A program made the position numbers and the translations under genes. Shown here piece by piece: positions 1 through 6,790 of a stretch of DNA of 6,870 nt (within the stretch, counting starts at the first letter, position 1; every line of letters starts with the position of its first letter). Source of the stretch: Fervidobacterium sp. (GTDB taxonomy: Bacteria; Thermotogota; Thermotogae; Thermotogales; Fervidobacteriaceae); contig DPIB01000199.1 in assembly GCA_003522805.1 (NCBI GenBank), positions 1 through 6,870 on the forward strand, given 5' to 3'. The notes beneath the pieces are model-generated. The model did no database searches. It was not told where the DNA came from and saw only the letters and a list, made by a program, of their open reading frames with translations.

Positions 1-1306
1 TCGGATAGTTCAGGTCGAAACAGCCTGTACATATACCTTTCACCCCACACTCTTCAAAAACCTGTCTATATCCTTCGGTAGAGAGGTAGAATAATTCATC
101 TGCACCAATGAGCTTTCTTAGTTGTTCATCTTCATTTTCAGACGCTATAAGCTCGCTACGCCTCGAGGTATCCAAACCATAATTACATGGTCCAATAACA
201 GCTGGTGAATAGATACCTACATAAACCCTTCTTGCACCAGCTTCTCTAACCATTTCTACTATAACTTTCATAGTCGTACCCCTAACAATTGAATCATCTA
301 TGAGTATAACATCTTTCCCACGAACAACGGAGTACATTGGTGCTAGCTTTCTTCTGACAATATCTTGCCTGTCTTTAGGCATTATAAAACTTCTTCCAAT
401 ATAGCGATTCCTAATCAAACCATAGTCCAAAACTATTCCTGAGGCTTGACTATAACCCATTGCACCAGAGAAACCGCTATCAGGAACAGGTACTATGATA
501 TCGCCGTTTACCTTTTTTTCTTCGTACAGTTTCATACCTAACCGTTTTCTTATTTCATGTACGCTTATACCATAAAAAGTGCTGTCAGGACGTGCAAAAT
601 ACACGTATTCAAATGAACAAAAACGGTCGTTCCGTTGTGAAAATCTGACAATCTCAGGTTTGGTATAGTTGTCGGAGAAGAACACGATGGTACCAGGCTC
701 AACATCATATATTTCACTGCACCCTATACTTCTTAAAGCAGAATCTTCCGATGCAATGACGTAGCCGTCTTCAAAACTACCGTAGAAGAGTGGCCTAATA
801 CCAAAGCGGTCTCGAGTGGCAGCAACGAAAGAACTGTGGAGTGCAACGAGAGAGTAAGCCGCTGGGATTCTCGAAAGTGCCCATTGAAGAGAACTCTTAG
901 GGTCTTGGTATGGTGCAATGGAAAAATAGTGCACAAACAACTCGGTATCAAGAGTTGTAGAAAAAATACCACCATTTTCCATGATAAATTTTCTTCTTGT
1001 ATCTGCATCTATTATATTTCCGTTGTGTGCAACCGAGAAAGTTCCTTTAAAAGTATGTGCTGTTATCGGCTGAATTTCGTTTATTGAGCCATAGGTCGAG
1101 TATCTTACATGTGCTATGCCTCTTGTACCCTCAATAAAATTAGAGTCGGTCAATACGTTATCGACCAATCCTTCTCCTTTTATACTTTTGAAACCATCGA
1201 CTACAACACCAGTTGACTGCTGACCTCTGTGCTGCAATGCCAACAAAATGTCGTGCAAAACATTGTATGAATCATGAACATTCCATGTTCCAGCAATACC
1301 ACACAT
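1..1306 (-). CDS. purF: Amidophosphoribosyltransferase (glutamine PRPP amidotransferase), 3' end cut by window
   Basis: Catalyses the first committed step of purine synthesis: PRPP plus glutamine gives 5-phosphoribosylamine, in the cytoplasm. 435 residues are visible, starting Met-Cys-Gly-Ile, so Cys2 becomes the N-terminal nucleophile after Met removal. Glutaminase-domain motifs follow: LQHRGQQS at about residues 24-31, HVRYST at 66-71, HNGN at 94-97. The phosphoribosyltransferase domain carries the PRPP loop VILIDDSIVRGTT at 333-345. Cysteines at 230 (CSFEYVYFARPDS), 374 (GPCNYG), 426 and 429 (CTGC) match the four [4Fe-4S] ligands of the Bacillus subtilis enzyme, so an oxygen-sensitive cluster is expected. 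The family is usually about 450-475 residues, so only a short tail is missing. The ATG is preceded by a G-rich Shine-Dalgarno (GGGGGGAAG), and an in-frame TAG lies ten codons upstream with no start codon between, so no propeptide is encoded. The gene follows rpoZ after a 92-nt gap holding a likely terminator; I see no convincing promoter of its own. Confidence 0.97.
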   Translation of the reverse strand, partial: MCGIAGTWNVHDSYNVLHDILLALQHRGQQSTGVVVDGFKSIKGEGLVDNVLTDSNFIEGTRGIAHVRYSTYGSINEIQPITAHTFKGTFSVAHNGNIIDADTRRKFIMENGGIFSTTLDTELFVHYFSIAPYQDPKSSLQWALSRIPAAYSLVALHSSFVAATRDRFGIRPLFYGSFEDGYVIASEDSALRSIGCSEIYDVEPGTIVFFSDNYTKPEIVRFSQRNDRFCSFEYVYFARPDSTFYGISVHEIRKRLGMKLYEEKKVNGDIIVPVPDSGFSGAMGYSQASGIVLDYGLIRNRYIGRSFIMPKDRQDIVRRKLAPMYSVVRGKDVILIDDSIVRGTTMKVIVEMVREAGARRVYVGIYSPAVIGPCNYGLDTSRRSELIASENEDEQLRKLIGADELFYLSTEGYRQVFEECGVKGICTGCFDLNYP

Positions 1307-1369
1307 TTTCTTCCCCCCACGTTTTTTGAATCTCTAGTCTAATCTCTCAGAATAATTGGAATAAACAGA

Positions 1370-1393
1370 CAGAGGAACCCTAGGGTTCCTCTG
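1370..1393 (-). terminator. Likely rho-independent terminator after rpoZ (perfect 24-bp palindrome)
   Basis: The sequence is a perfect palindrome that can form a 10-bp stem (CAGAGGAACC with GGTTCCTCTG) around a CTAG loop. On the minus strand it begins 5 nt after the rpoZ stop codon and is followed by a T-rich but interrupted tail (TCTGTTTATT). Position and structure fit termination of the yicC-remA-gmk-rpoZ transcript before purF. The broken T-run means partial read-through into purF is possible. Because the palindrome is exact, a protein-binding site is an alternative. Confidence 0.6.
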
Positions 1394-1398
1394 CATGG

Positions 1399-1629
1399 TC
1401 ATTTCACTTCAGGTATCAGTATTTTGAGAATATCCTCATTTTTGATGCGTATGTATCCTTCCTGCAACTCTTTAAAAGCTATACTTACTGGATACTCATC
1501 TGGCGAACTTACGAATGGTTTTGCCATATCATTCAAGGCTTCTGCTCTTTTAGCTACAACTATCGGTATTGCATATTTGTATGGTATTTTCTCCAAGAGT
1601 TCGTCATAGTTTATAATTGCCTTGCCCAT
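1399..1629 (-). CDS. rpoZ: DNA-directed RNA polymerase omega subunit
   Basis: A 76-residue protein that binds the beta' subunit and helps RNA polymerase assemble and stay stable. The core family pattern is present: an N-terminal helix ([27 protein letters not shown], about residues 6-32), in which VAKRAEAL corresponds to the conserved AAKRARxL stretch. A second helix follows with [12 protein letters not shown] at about 49-60, matching the usual 'ALxEIxxGKI' region. Its ATG directly abuts the gmk stop (TAAATG), and the Shine-Dalgarno GGAGGT lies inside the last gmk codons, so the two are translationally coupled. The gmk-rpoZ pairing is widespread in bacteria and supports the call for such a short protein. 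It is the last gene before the palindromic terminator. Confidence 0.93.
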   Translation of the reverse strand: MGKAIINYDELLEKIPYKYAIPIVVAKRAEALNDMAKPFVSSPDEYPVSIAFKELQEGYIRIKNEDILKILIPEVK

Positions 1630-2262
1630 TTATTGCACCTCCAAGAGTAAACGTTTTACTCTTTCCGTTTCCTTTTGTCTCTCATATCTAAGCCTCTCAG
1701 CATAGATGATAGATATGAGGTTCATTATAGAATGCTCCAAGTCTTCATTTATGATCAAATACTCAAACTCAGGTATACAGGATAGTTCCTTCTTAGCAGT
1801 GTCTAACCTTTTTTGAATCTTTTCTTCGCTTTCCGTCCCCCTTCTCCTCAATCTCTCGCTTAAAGTTTGATAGCTTGGGGGCGCTACAAAAACGAACTTT
1901 CCACCTGTAAGGTTCTTCTTCACATTCAAAGCTCCTTGAACATCTATATCTAGAATCACGTCAATCCCATTGTTAATGTGGTCAAATACAAAGTTGGCAG
2001 GTGTACCGTAGTAGTTGTCGTGGACCTTTGCCCATTCGATGAATTTGTTTTCGTTTATCATGCTCTCAAATTCTTGATGAGATACAAAAAAATAGTCCAT
2101 ACCATGGATTTCTCCAGGTCTCTGCTTTCGAGTAGTGCAAGATATAGAGAAAACAACATTTTCGACTCTTTCTAGAACAGAACGTATGATACTAGTTTTG
2201 CCAACACCACTTGGACCACTTATAACAAACAAAATCCCTTTACCAGAGCTTGGAAGATCCAT
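1630..2262 (-). CDS. gmk: Guanylate kinase
   Basis: Phosphorylates GMP (and dGMP) with ATP to GDP, an essential step to GTP in the cytoplasm. The 210-residue length is normal for the family. The Walker A P-loop GPSGVGKT lies at residues 16-23. The GMP-binding segment SCTTRKQRPGE at 41-51 and the following GMDYFF at 54-59 contain the expected Arg45, Arg48 and Tyr57. E76 and Y85 in FIEWAKVHDNYYGTP, and the Walker B-like strand VILDIDVQGA at 102-111, are also typical. An arginine-rich lid follows (RLRRRGTESEEKIQKRL). The start is 7 nt beyond the remA stop; its Shine-Dalgarno (AAAGGG) overlaps the end of remA with a rather long spacing of about 11 nt. This gene belongs to the yicC-remA-gmk-rpoZ unit. 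Confidence 0.97.
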   Translation of the reverse strand: MDLPSSGKGILFVISGPSGVGKTSIIRSVLERVENVVFSISCTTRKQRPGEIHGMDYFFVSHQEFESMINENKFIEWAKVHDNYYGTPANFVFDHINNGIDVILDIDVQGALNVKKNLTGGKFVFVAPPSYQTLSERLRRRGTESEEKIQKRLDTAKKELSCIPEFEYLIINEDLEHSIMNLISIIYAERLRYERQKETERVKRLLLEVQ

Positions 2263-2269
2263 TTTTCGG

Positions 2270-2551
2270 TTAGCCCTTTCTTATTCTTTCCAGTTCCTTC
2301 TCAATTACTATCATGGATTCGATGAATCTTTGAGCAATAGTTTCAGGCTGAATCGCACTGAGAATAATGTGATTTGAGTCTGTGATGAGGATAGATCTTG
2401 TCTTCCTCCCATATGTAGCATCTATGAGTTTTCCTTCACCTTTTGCATCTTCCTTTAGTCTCTTCAACGGTGCACTCTCAGGATTAACAATTGCTATGAC
2501 CCTGTCGCCAGCAATCACATTACCAAAACCTATGTTTATGAGTCCAAACAT
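2270..2551 (-). CDS. remA: RemA/YlzA-family DNA-binding regulator (DUF370)
   Basis: 93 residues belonging to the RemA (DUF370) family. In Bacillus subtilis RemA is an oligomeric DNA-binding activator of biofilm matrix and osmoprotection genes; the role in this organism is unknown. The diagnostic segments are clear: [25 protein letters not shown] at residues 4-28, [18 protein letters not shown] at 42-59, and [16 protein letters not shown] at 61-76. Arg17 and the GRKTR cluster (Arg49, Lys50, Arg52) align with the arginines implicated in DNA binding in B. subtilis, where the second position of the cluster is Arg rather than Lys. The C-terminus runs about 10 residues past the usual end as a charged tail ([12 protein letters not shown]). 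A strong GGGAGGTG ribosome binding site precedes the ATG. It sits between yicC and gmk, as in Bacillus and many other Gram-positive genomes. Confidence 0.93.
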   Translation of the reverse strand: MFGLINIGFGNVIAGDRVIAIVNPESAPLKRLKEDAKGEGKLIDATYGRKTRSILITDSNHIILSAIQPETIAQRFIESMIVIEKELERIRKG

Positions 2552-2610
2552 CTCTCTACACCTCCCGAATTTAGTGAGAAATCTATGAAATTTGTATCAT
2601 CACGCTGGGT

Positions 2611-3486
2611 TTACTCTATATTCATTATTTGCTCTTTGAATTGTGATACTAAGTATTTTCCTTCTAGTGCAAGGTTGTTTATATCTGTAAGTCTGCTTTT
2701 GGATAATATGGTATTGAATTCCCTAAGAAGTTCTTGAGATATGAAATTCAGCATGTCACCAACTGGTTCTTTCGAAGCTAAAAGCTGTTTAGTCCTGCTT
2801 ATGTGGCTATCCAAACGTACCAGTTCTTCCCTTATGTCTGCCCTGTCAGCGATCAACGCAACTGCACTTTCAAAGAGTTCCTTATTCAATTCAACTTCAT
2901 CCGGAAGGATTTCTTTTGCATTTGTCTTGATACGTTCGGCAATAAACTTCGGGAGTTCATCTGCCTTACCCTTCATCTGCTCAACGATAGATTCCATCTT
3001 GTTGATTATATTAAACAGATCTTTCGTCAATCTTTCGCCTTCTATTGACCGCTCCATTACGACTTTTTCTAACGTATCTTCGAGCACGTGTATCACGTTG
3101 CTCCACGCATGTTCTATTTCATCCACGGAAAATTCAAATTGGAAAGCGTCTCTGAAATTTAAAAGATGGCTTAGATCCACGGGAATGGGAATACCCAGGT
3201 TTTCTCTTATTTCTGACAACATTTCATAATAGGTACTTACGAGCGAGTAATCAACTGAAACTTGGATTGGCTTTATAAATTTAACTAGTATTCTGACAGA
3301 TACTTTACCCCGAGATATGTACTCTCTTACCTTAGACATTACGTCTAGCTCTTTAGAACTAAGGAAATATGGAAGAGCCACATCTATTGTTAATCCTTTC
3401 GAATTGAGTGCTTTTACTTCGCATGTTATTTTGTAGTCATCAATCATATTCTGGATTTTTGCATATCCAGTCATGCTTTTAGGCAA
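2611..3486 (-). CDS. yicC: YicC/YloC family endoribonuclease
   Basis: 291 residues, the normal family length. YicC/YloC proteins are metal-dependent endoribonucleases involved in RNA turnover. The N-terminal family signature KSMTGYAK is at residues 3-10, followed by EVKALNSKGLTIDVALP (about 23-39), equivalent to the usual 'E(I/V)RSVNHRxLdxxxrlP'. The C-terminal DUF1732 domain shows DIREELVRLDSH at 217-228 and MLNFISQELLREFNT at 245-259, ending in the common QIMNIE tail. The start is a TTG at 3486 with AGGAGGG six nt upstream; the next in-frame ATG (3477) would lie too far from that site and would remove the usual residues before SMTG. It is the first gene of the yicC-remA-gmk-rpoZ unit, with its own promoter just upstream. 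The DUF1732 core departs slightly from the usual 'QEMNREANT'. Confidence 0.93.
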   Translation of the reverse strand: MPKSMTGYAKIQNMIDDYKITCEVKALNSKGLTIDVALPYFLSSKELDVMSKVREYISRGKVSVRILVKFIKPIQVSVDYSLVSTYYEMLSEIRENLGIPIPVDLSHLLNFRDAFQFEFSVDEIEHAWSNVIHVLEDTLEKVVMERSIEGERLTKDLFNIINKMESIVEQMKGKADELPKFIAERIKTNAKEILPDEVELNKELFESAVALIADRADIREELVRLDSHISRTKQLLASKEPVGDMLNFISQELLREFNTILSKSRLTDINNLALEGKYLVSQFKEQIMNIE

Positions 3487-3492
3487 GAGAAT

Positions 3493-3499
3493 CCCTCCT
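3493..3499 (-). promoter_or_regulatory. Ribosome binding site fixing a TTG start for yicC
   Basis: AGGAGGG on the minus strand followed by six nucleotides (ATTCTC) and TTG. This near-perfect anti-16S match at optimal spacing is the reason for taking the TTG rather than the internal ATG as the yicC start. Confidence 0.85.
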
Positions 3500-3516
3500 G
3501 ATCACTTCTTAATGAT

Positions 3517-3545
3517 ATTATACACGAATATCGCAAAAATTCCAA
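3517..3545 (-). promoter_or_regulatory. Sigma70-type promoter of the yicC-remA-gmk-rpoZ unit
   Basis: On the minus strand a consensus -10 TATAAT (3517-3522) is preceded at exactly 17 nt by TTGGAA (3540-3545), a four-of-six match to the -35 box. Transcription would start near 3510, giving a leader of roughly 24 nt that includes the yicC ribosome binding site. It lies just downstream of the transketolase terminator, so the two transcription units are separated cleanly. Confidence 0.75.
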
Positions 3546-3552
3546 GTAATTC

Positions 3553-3596
3553 ACCAAAAATTAAAAAATATATGTCAAAGGTGCCCTTTCACACAT
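3553..3596 (-). terminator. Rho-independent terminator of the transketolase transcript
   Basis: Read on the minus strand, ATGTGT-g-AAAGG, loop GCA, CCTTT-g-ACATAT forms an imperfect 11-bp stem with one G-G mismatch and one G-T wobble. It is followed immediately by a T-rich stretch (ATTTTTTAATTTTT). It begins 12 nt after the transketolase stop codon. This is the clearest terminator in the window and marks the end of the adh-tkt unit. Confidence 0.8.
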
Positions 3597-3608
3597 TTTT
3601 CCTCTTGA

Positions 3609-5483
3609 TTACAACGCTATTTTTTCTTCAATTTGCTGCGCTATTTTTTCACCGCTTAAATTGTAAATATCGAAGAGCAATTTTGAATCCCCAGAGACTG
3701 GAAAGTCTTCTAGACCTAGTTTCATAAACTGCCTTGGTAATAAACCCATTTCGAAGAACTTCTGAGCTATCAAACTACCAAGCCCATTGTAGACGTTGTG
3801 ATCTTCCACTGTGACTACGAAATTGGAATGTCTCTTAAGTACTTCCGTATCCAAATGGTACGGACAGCTCACGTTAATAACGGCAAGATTTATTCCCTTG
3901 ATCTTCAATATTTCATGAGCCTTCAAAGCATTTGGAACAACAGAGCCTATTGTATATATTACTCCGTCTTTTCCATCTCTAAGTACATCCATTTTACCGT
4001 ATTCGAATACGTAACTCTCATCGAAGAACAAGGTGCCATCCTCTCTCCTTATTGGTTCTAACTTGCTTCTTCCAACTGCCACTACGTAGTTCCCATATTC
4101 CTTTGCAATGTATCTTATCACTTTATCTGTTTGGTTAGGATCTGCAGGTACGATTGTTTTGAAACCATACCATGCAACTGGCGCGCCGATGTAATTGAGT
4201 GCGTGATGTGTTTTTCCATCTTCACCAACGTCTATACCACAATGTGTGACCACTATCTTCAAGTTCGTATTATTTATTGCATTGAGTCTGTGTTGATTAA
4301 ACGTCTCGTCAACGCCAAAAACACCGAAATCGGAAAAAAATGTTACTAATCCATCTGAAGACATTACGCCTGAGATAGTGGCTGCGTTATGCTCTTGTAC
4401 GCCTAATTCAATGATTCTATCACTACGCTCTTTGTCTAGAAAGTCAAGTTTCACAGAACTCTTAAGATCACAGTCAACTGCCACGACGTTATCGTTGATT
4501 GTAGCAAGATCTGCAATTGCTCGTCCAAGCGCGCTTCTATTGTCCGTGGCTTTATCATATATCCTTGGAGTACCTACATCTATTCCAACTTCATAGCTCA
4601 GCTTAATCTTATCATGTTGTTTTGTCGGCAATTCCTTTCTCATCTTTATGTACTTATCTATGTCGTATTCGATATTCAACTGTTCAAGCGCCTTCATGAG
4701 TTCATCCATGCTCAGTGGTTTTCCATGGTAGTCTGGTTTGTCTTCCATGAAATCTACGCCTTTGCCTATGACCGTATGTGCAATTATAGCGGTTGGTTTA
4801 CCATCACTCTTTGCTATTTTCAATGCGGCTAATATCTGTTCATGGTCATGTCCATCTATCTCTATGATATTCCATCCAGCTGATTGGAACTCGCCTTTTA
4901 TGTCTACGTACATCACATCATGTGCATGTCCACTTATCTGTATATCGTTATAATCAACAAGAACTGTTAAATTGTTAAGAGCATATTTTCTCGCCGTCCT
5001 TCTTGCCTCTTGAACCTGTCCCTTTGCACTCTCGCCATCACTCATGACGACGTAAACGTGATAGTCTTTTTTCTTCAGTTTTGCTGCAAGTGCGAAACCA
5101 ACACCTGCTGACAAGCCCTGTCCAAGGTTACCAGTTGTCCATTCAACACCAGGTATTCCACGTGTTACGTGTCCTTCAAAGATCGATGCGGGGTGCCTGA
5201 ATCCTACTAAAACCTCCTCCCTGTTCACAAAACCATAATGTGCCAATGTTGAATAAACCGCCGGAGATATGTGTCCATGGCTGACAACGATGCGGTCACG
5301 ATTTTCACTCCATGGGTTCTTCGGATCGACATTTGCAAATGCGTAGAGGCTGGTTAATATATCGATAGAAGACATCGAACCGCCAGGATGACCCGAATTT
5401 GCTACCGTAGTCATTTTCAGTATATCCCCGCGACATTGTGTGGAAATCTCTTTTATCCTTGCAATATCGATTTGCTTGGTCAC
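3609..5483 (-). CDS. tkt: Transketolase (thiamine diphosphate-dependent), single chain
   Basis: 624 residues. Transfers two-carbon ketol units between sugar phosphates in the non-oxidative pentose phosphate pathway, using thiamine diphosphate and Mg2+. N-terminal domain: GHPGGS at 31-36 (His32), SHGH at 68-71, TTGNLGQGLS at 116-125. The ThDP/metal motif is SDGESAKGQ at 148-156 with the closing Asn179 of VDYN; HGKP lies at 253-256. The pyrimidine domain has ELGVQEH at 359-365 with catalytic Glu364, then THCGIDVGEDGKTHH at 413-427. A C-terminal domain follows. The gene starts at GTG with GGAGGG six nt upstream and an in-frame TAG immediately before it, so no earlier start exists. It is shorter than the E. 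coli enzyme (about 660), and its HPGGS motif resembles archaeal/split transketolase N-subunits, although here both halves are fused. It follows adh by 72 nt and is probably co-transcribed. 1-deoxyxylulose-5-phosphate synthase is a more distant relative and fits the motifs less well. Confidence 0.93.
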   Translation of the reverse strand: MTKQIDIARIKEISTQCRGDILKMTTVANSGHPGGSMSSIDILTSLYAFANVDPKNPWSENRDRIVVSHGHISPAVYSTLAHYGFVNREEVLVGFRHPASIFEGHVTRGIPGVEWTTGNLGQGLSAGVGFALAAKLKKKDYHVYVVMSDGESAKGQVQEARRTARKYALNNLTVLVDYNDIQISGHAHDVMYVDIKGEFQSAGWNIIEIDGHDHEQILAALKIAKSDGKPTAIIAHTVIGKGVDFMEDKPDYHGKPLSMDELMKALEQLNIEYDIDKYIKMRKELPTKQHDKIKLSYEVGIDVGTPRIYDKATDNRSALGRAIADLATINDNVVAVDCDLKSSVKLDFLDKERSDRIIELGVQEHNAATISGVMSSDGLVTFFSDFGVFGVDETFNQHRLNAINNTNLKIVVTHCGIDVGEDGKTHHALNYIGAPVAWYGFKTIVPADPNQTDKVIRYIAKEYGNYVVAVGRSKLEPIRREDGTLFFDESYVFEYGKMDVLRDGKDGVIYTIGSVVPNALKAHEILKIKGINLAVINVSCPYHLDTEVLKRHSNFVVTVEDHNVYNGLGSLIAQKFFEMGLLPRQFMKLGLEDFPVSGDSKLLFDIYNLSGEKIAQQIEEKIAL

Positions 5484-5489
5484 CTAAAT

Positions 5490-5495
5490 CCCTCC
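5490..5495 (-). promoter_or_regulatory. Ribosome binding site fixing a GTG start for transketolase
   Basis: GGAGGG on the minus strand, six nt (ATTTAG) before GTG at 5483. The TAG directly upstream is in frame with the gene and excludes any longer product; the next in-frame Met is residue 24, inside the conserved N-terminal helix. Confidence 0.85.
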
Positions 5496-5555
5496 ATTCT
5501 CGAATATTAACAAATAATTTCTTGTTTCCAAACCTTTTTGTGTCTGTAGATATTT

Positions 5556-6716
5556 CTAAGAATTGTAAGCGATTTCATATATCCTTTTTATGTCTTGATG
5601 ATTCAAAGGTTTCACGGTCCCAAAAGGGGCATGCTTTGATGCTATGTCCGTAAGTTTTTCTATATCTTCTTCCAGAAAACCAAGTTGTGCAAGAGATATT
5701 GGTGCACCTATCGAAGTGTACCATCTTCTAAGTTCAGCTATGGTATATTCTGGAGTAATTTCATCTCCTAAATTGAGAACTTGTCTACCAAACTTAATCA
5801 ACTTATCAGAAATATTCTCCTTAACATATGTCATCCATGCAGGGAATATAGCGGCCAGTCCGGCACCATGTGCAACTTCCGGTTTCAAAGCACTTAATGG
5901 ATGTTGAAGGTCATGTGAAGACCAATCGCCACCTGTGGTTCCCATTCGGGTTAATCCATTTAATGCTAATGTAGTCGCAAGACATAGGTTAGCACGTGCT
6001 TCATAGTTTTCTGGTTCCTGTATAATAGTCTCGGTTGAAGAAATTATCGTTTTGATTATACCTTCGTCTATACTGTCGATGATATCGCTTCCAGTGATAT
6101 CAAAATAGTGCTCCATTACATGGCTTATAGCATCTATCGCACCATAGACCGCTTGATCTTTCGGCAACGAATATTGCACCGTTGGATCAACGATCGAAAC
6201 GACGGGATAGACATATTTTGATCCAAATGATAGTTTTTCTGTCGTATCTTCATTAGTGATGACTGCATTTCCATTCATCTCTGTTCCAGTTGCAGACATA
6301 GTCAGTACAACAAATAGGGGGAGTGCCTTCTTTATGTTGTACTTACCTATGAAAGCATCCCAAATATCACCTTCATAGTAATATCCAGCAGCAATTGTTT
6401 TACCGCTATCGACAACACTTCCACCACCGACTGCTAATATAGCATCAACTTGTTCTTTTCTTGCTACCTCTATAGCTTCATGAACTTTCGAAAGTACTGG
6501 ATTTGGCCTAATGCCAGAAACTTCAACTTTCATGATACCATTTTCGTGGAGTGACCTAACAACCTTTTCGTATACACCATTCTTCTTTATAGATCCGCTC
6601 CCATAGATCATGAGCACCTTCTTTATCGCATTTTGTTTCAAGTATTCCCCAATTCTCTCTACAGTATCCTTGCCAAAGACTAATTTGGTTGGGTTATGAA
6701 AAACGAAATTCTGCAT
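5556..6716 (-). CDS. Iron-containing (group III) alcohol dehydrogenase, BdhA/YqhD-like
   Basis: 386 residues from the ATG at 6716. NAD(P)H-dependent interconversion of aldehydes and primary alcohols in the cytoplasm; the likely in vivo direction is aldehyde reduction during fermentation, but the substrate cannot be read from sequence. Rossmann-like N-domain: LVFGKDT at 12-18, YGSGSIKKNGVY at 38-49 and the nucleotide-binding GGGSVVDSGK at 97-106. The family segment TMSATGTEMNGNAVIT is at 139-154. Metal ligands by family alignment are Asp195 and His199 (DAISH), His268 (SSHDLQH) and His283 (VAHGAG), binding Fe2+ or Zn2+. YGSGSIKK resembles the YGGGSIKK of NADPH-using YqhD, hinting at NADP(H). 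An in-frame GTG three codons upstream overlaps the Shine-Dalgarno AGGAGGTG and is not used. It is the first gene of the adh-tkt unit, behind its own promoter. Confidence 0.93.
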   Translation of the reverse strand: MQNFVFHNPTKLVFGKDTVERIGEYLKQNAIKKVLMIYGSGSIKKNGVYEKVVRSLHENGIMKVEVSGIRPNPVLSKVHEAIEVARKEQVDAILAVGGGSVVDSGKTIAAGYYYEGDIWDAFIGKYNIKKALPLFVVLTMSATGTEMNGNAVITNEDTTEKLSFGSKYVYPVVSIVDPTVQYSLPKDQAVYGAIDAISHVMEHYFDITGSDIIDSIDEGIIKTIISSTETIIQEPENYEARANLCLATTLALNGLTRMGTTGGDWSSHDLQHPLSALKPEVAHGAGLAAIFPAWMTYVKENISDKLIKFGRQVLNLGDEITPEYTIAELRRWYTSIGAPISLAQLGFLEEDIEKLTDIASKHAPFGTVKPLNHQDIKRIYEIAYNS

Positions 6717-6722
6717 AAAATC

Positions 6723-6730
6723 CACCTCCT
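6723..6730 (-). promoter_or_regulatory. Ribosome binding site fixing the ATG start of the alcohol dehydrogenase
   Basis: AGGAGGTG on the minus strand, six nt (GATTTT) before the ATG at 6716. Its final GTG is in frame with the gene and would add three residues if taken as the start, but as part of a perfect Shine-Dalgarno it is not a credible initiation codon. Confidence 0.85.
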
Positions 6731-6755
6731 TAGATATGTTGCATCCTTAATTAAG

Positions 6756-6784
6756 ATTATATCATATGCTCACATTTTGGACGA
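6756..6784 (-). promoter_or_regulatory. Promoter of the adh-tkt unit (extended -10)
   Basis: On the minus strand TATAAT (6756-6761) is preceded directly by TGA (6762-6764), giving an extended -10 element TGnTATAAT. At 17 nt upstream stands TCGTCC (6779-6784), only a three-of-six match to the -35 box, which the extended -10 could compensate for or an activator could assist. The start point would lie near 6749, giving a leader of about 33 nt. The palindromes further upstream (6791-6829) are well placed for a regulator. Confidence 0.7.
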
Positions 6785-6790
6785 GGGGGA

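Noticed and set aside
733..1008. Minus-strand open frame of 91 codons
   Set aside because: It lies wholly inside purF in another frame; its translation has no recognisable family, while the purF frame carries catalytic motifs throughout.
2741..3229. Plus-strand open frame of 162 codons
   Set aside because: Antisense shadow of yicC, serine-rich and low in complexity, without a convincing ribosome binding site.
3565..3590. TTGACA on the minus strand in the tkt-yicC gap as a -35 box
   Set aside because: The hexamer is perfect but no -10 follows at 16-18 nt; it is part of the terminator stem and T-run.
5504..5531. Possible separate promoter for transketolase (TTGGAA, 16 nt, TAATAT)
   Set aside because: The -10 matches only four of six and the implied start would fall almost on the Shine-Dalgarno; co-transcription from the adh promoter is simpler.
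6717..6725. GTG at 6725 as the start of the alcohol dehydrogenase
   Set aside because: It is part of the AGGAGGTG ribosome binding site and has no Shine-Dalgarno of its own; ATG at 6716 is correctly spaced.
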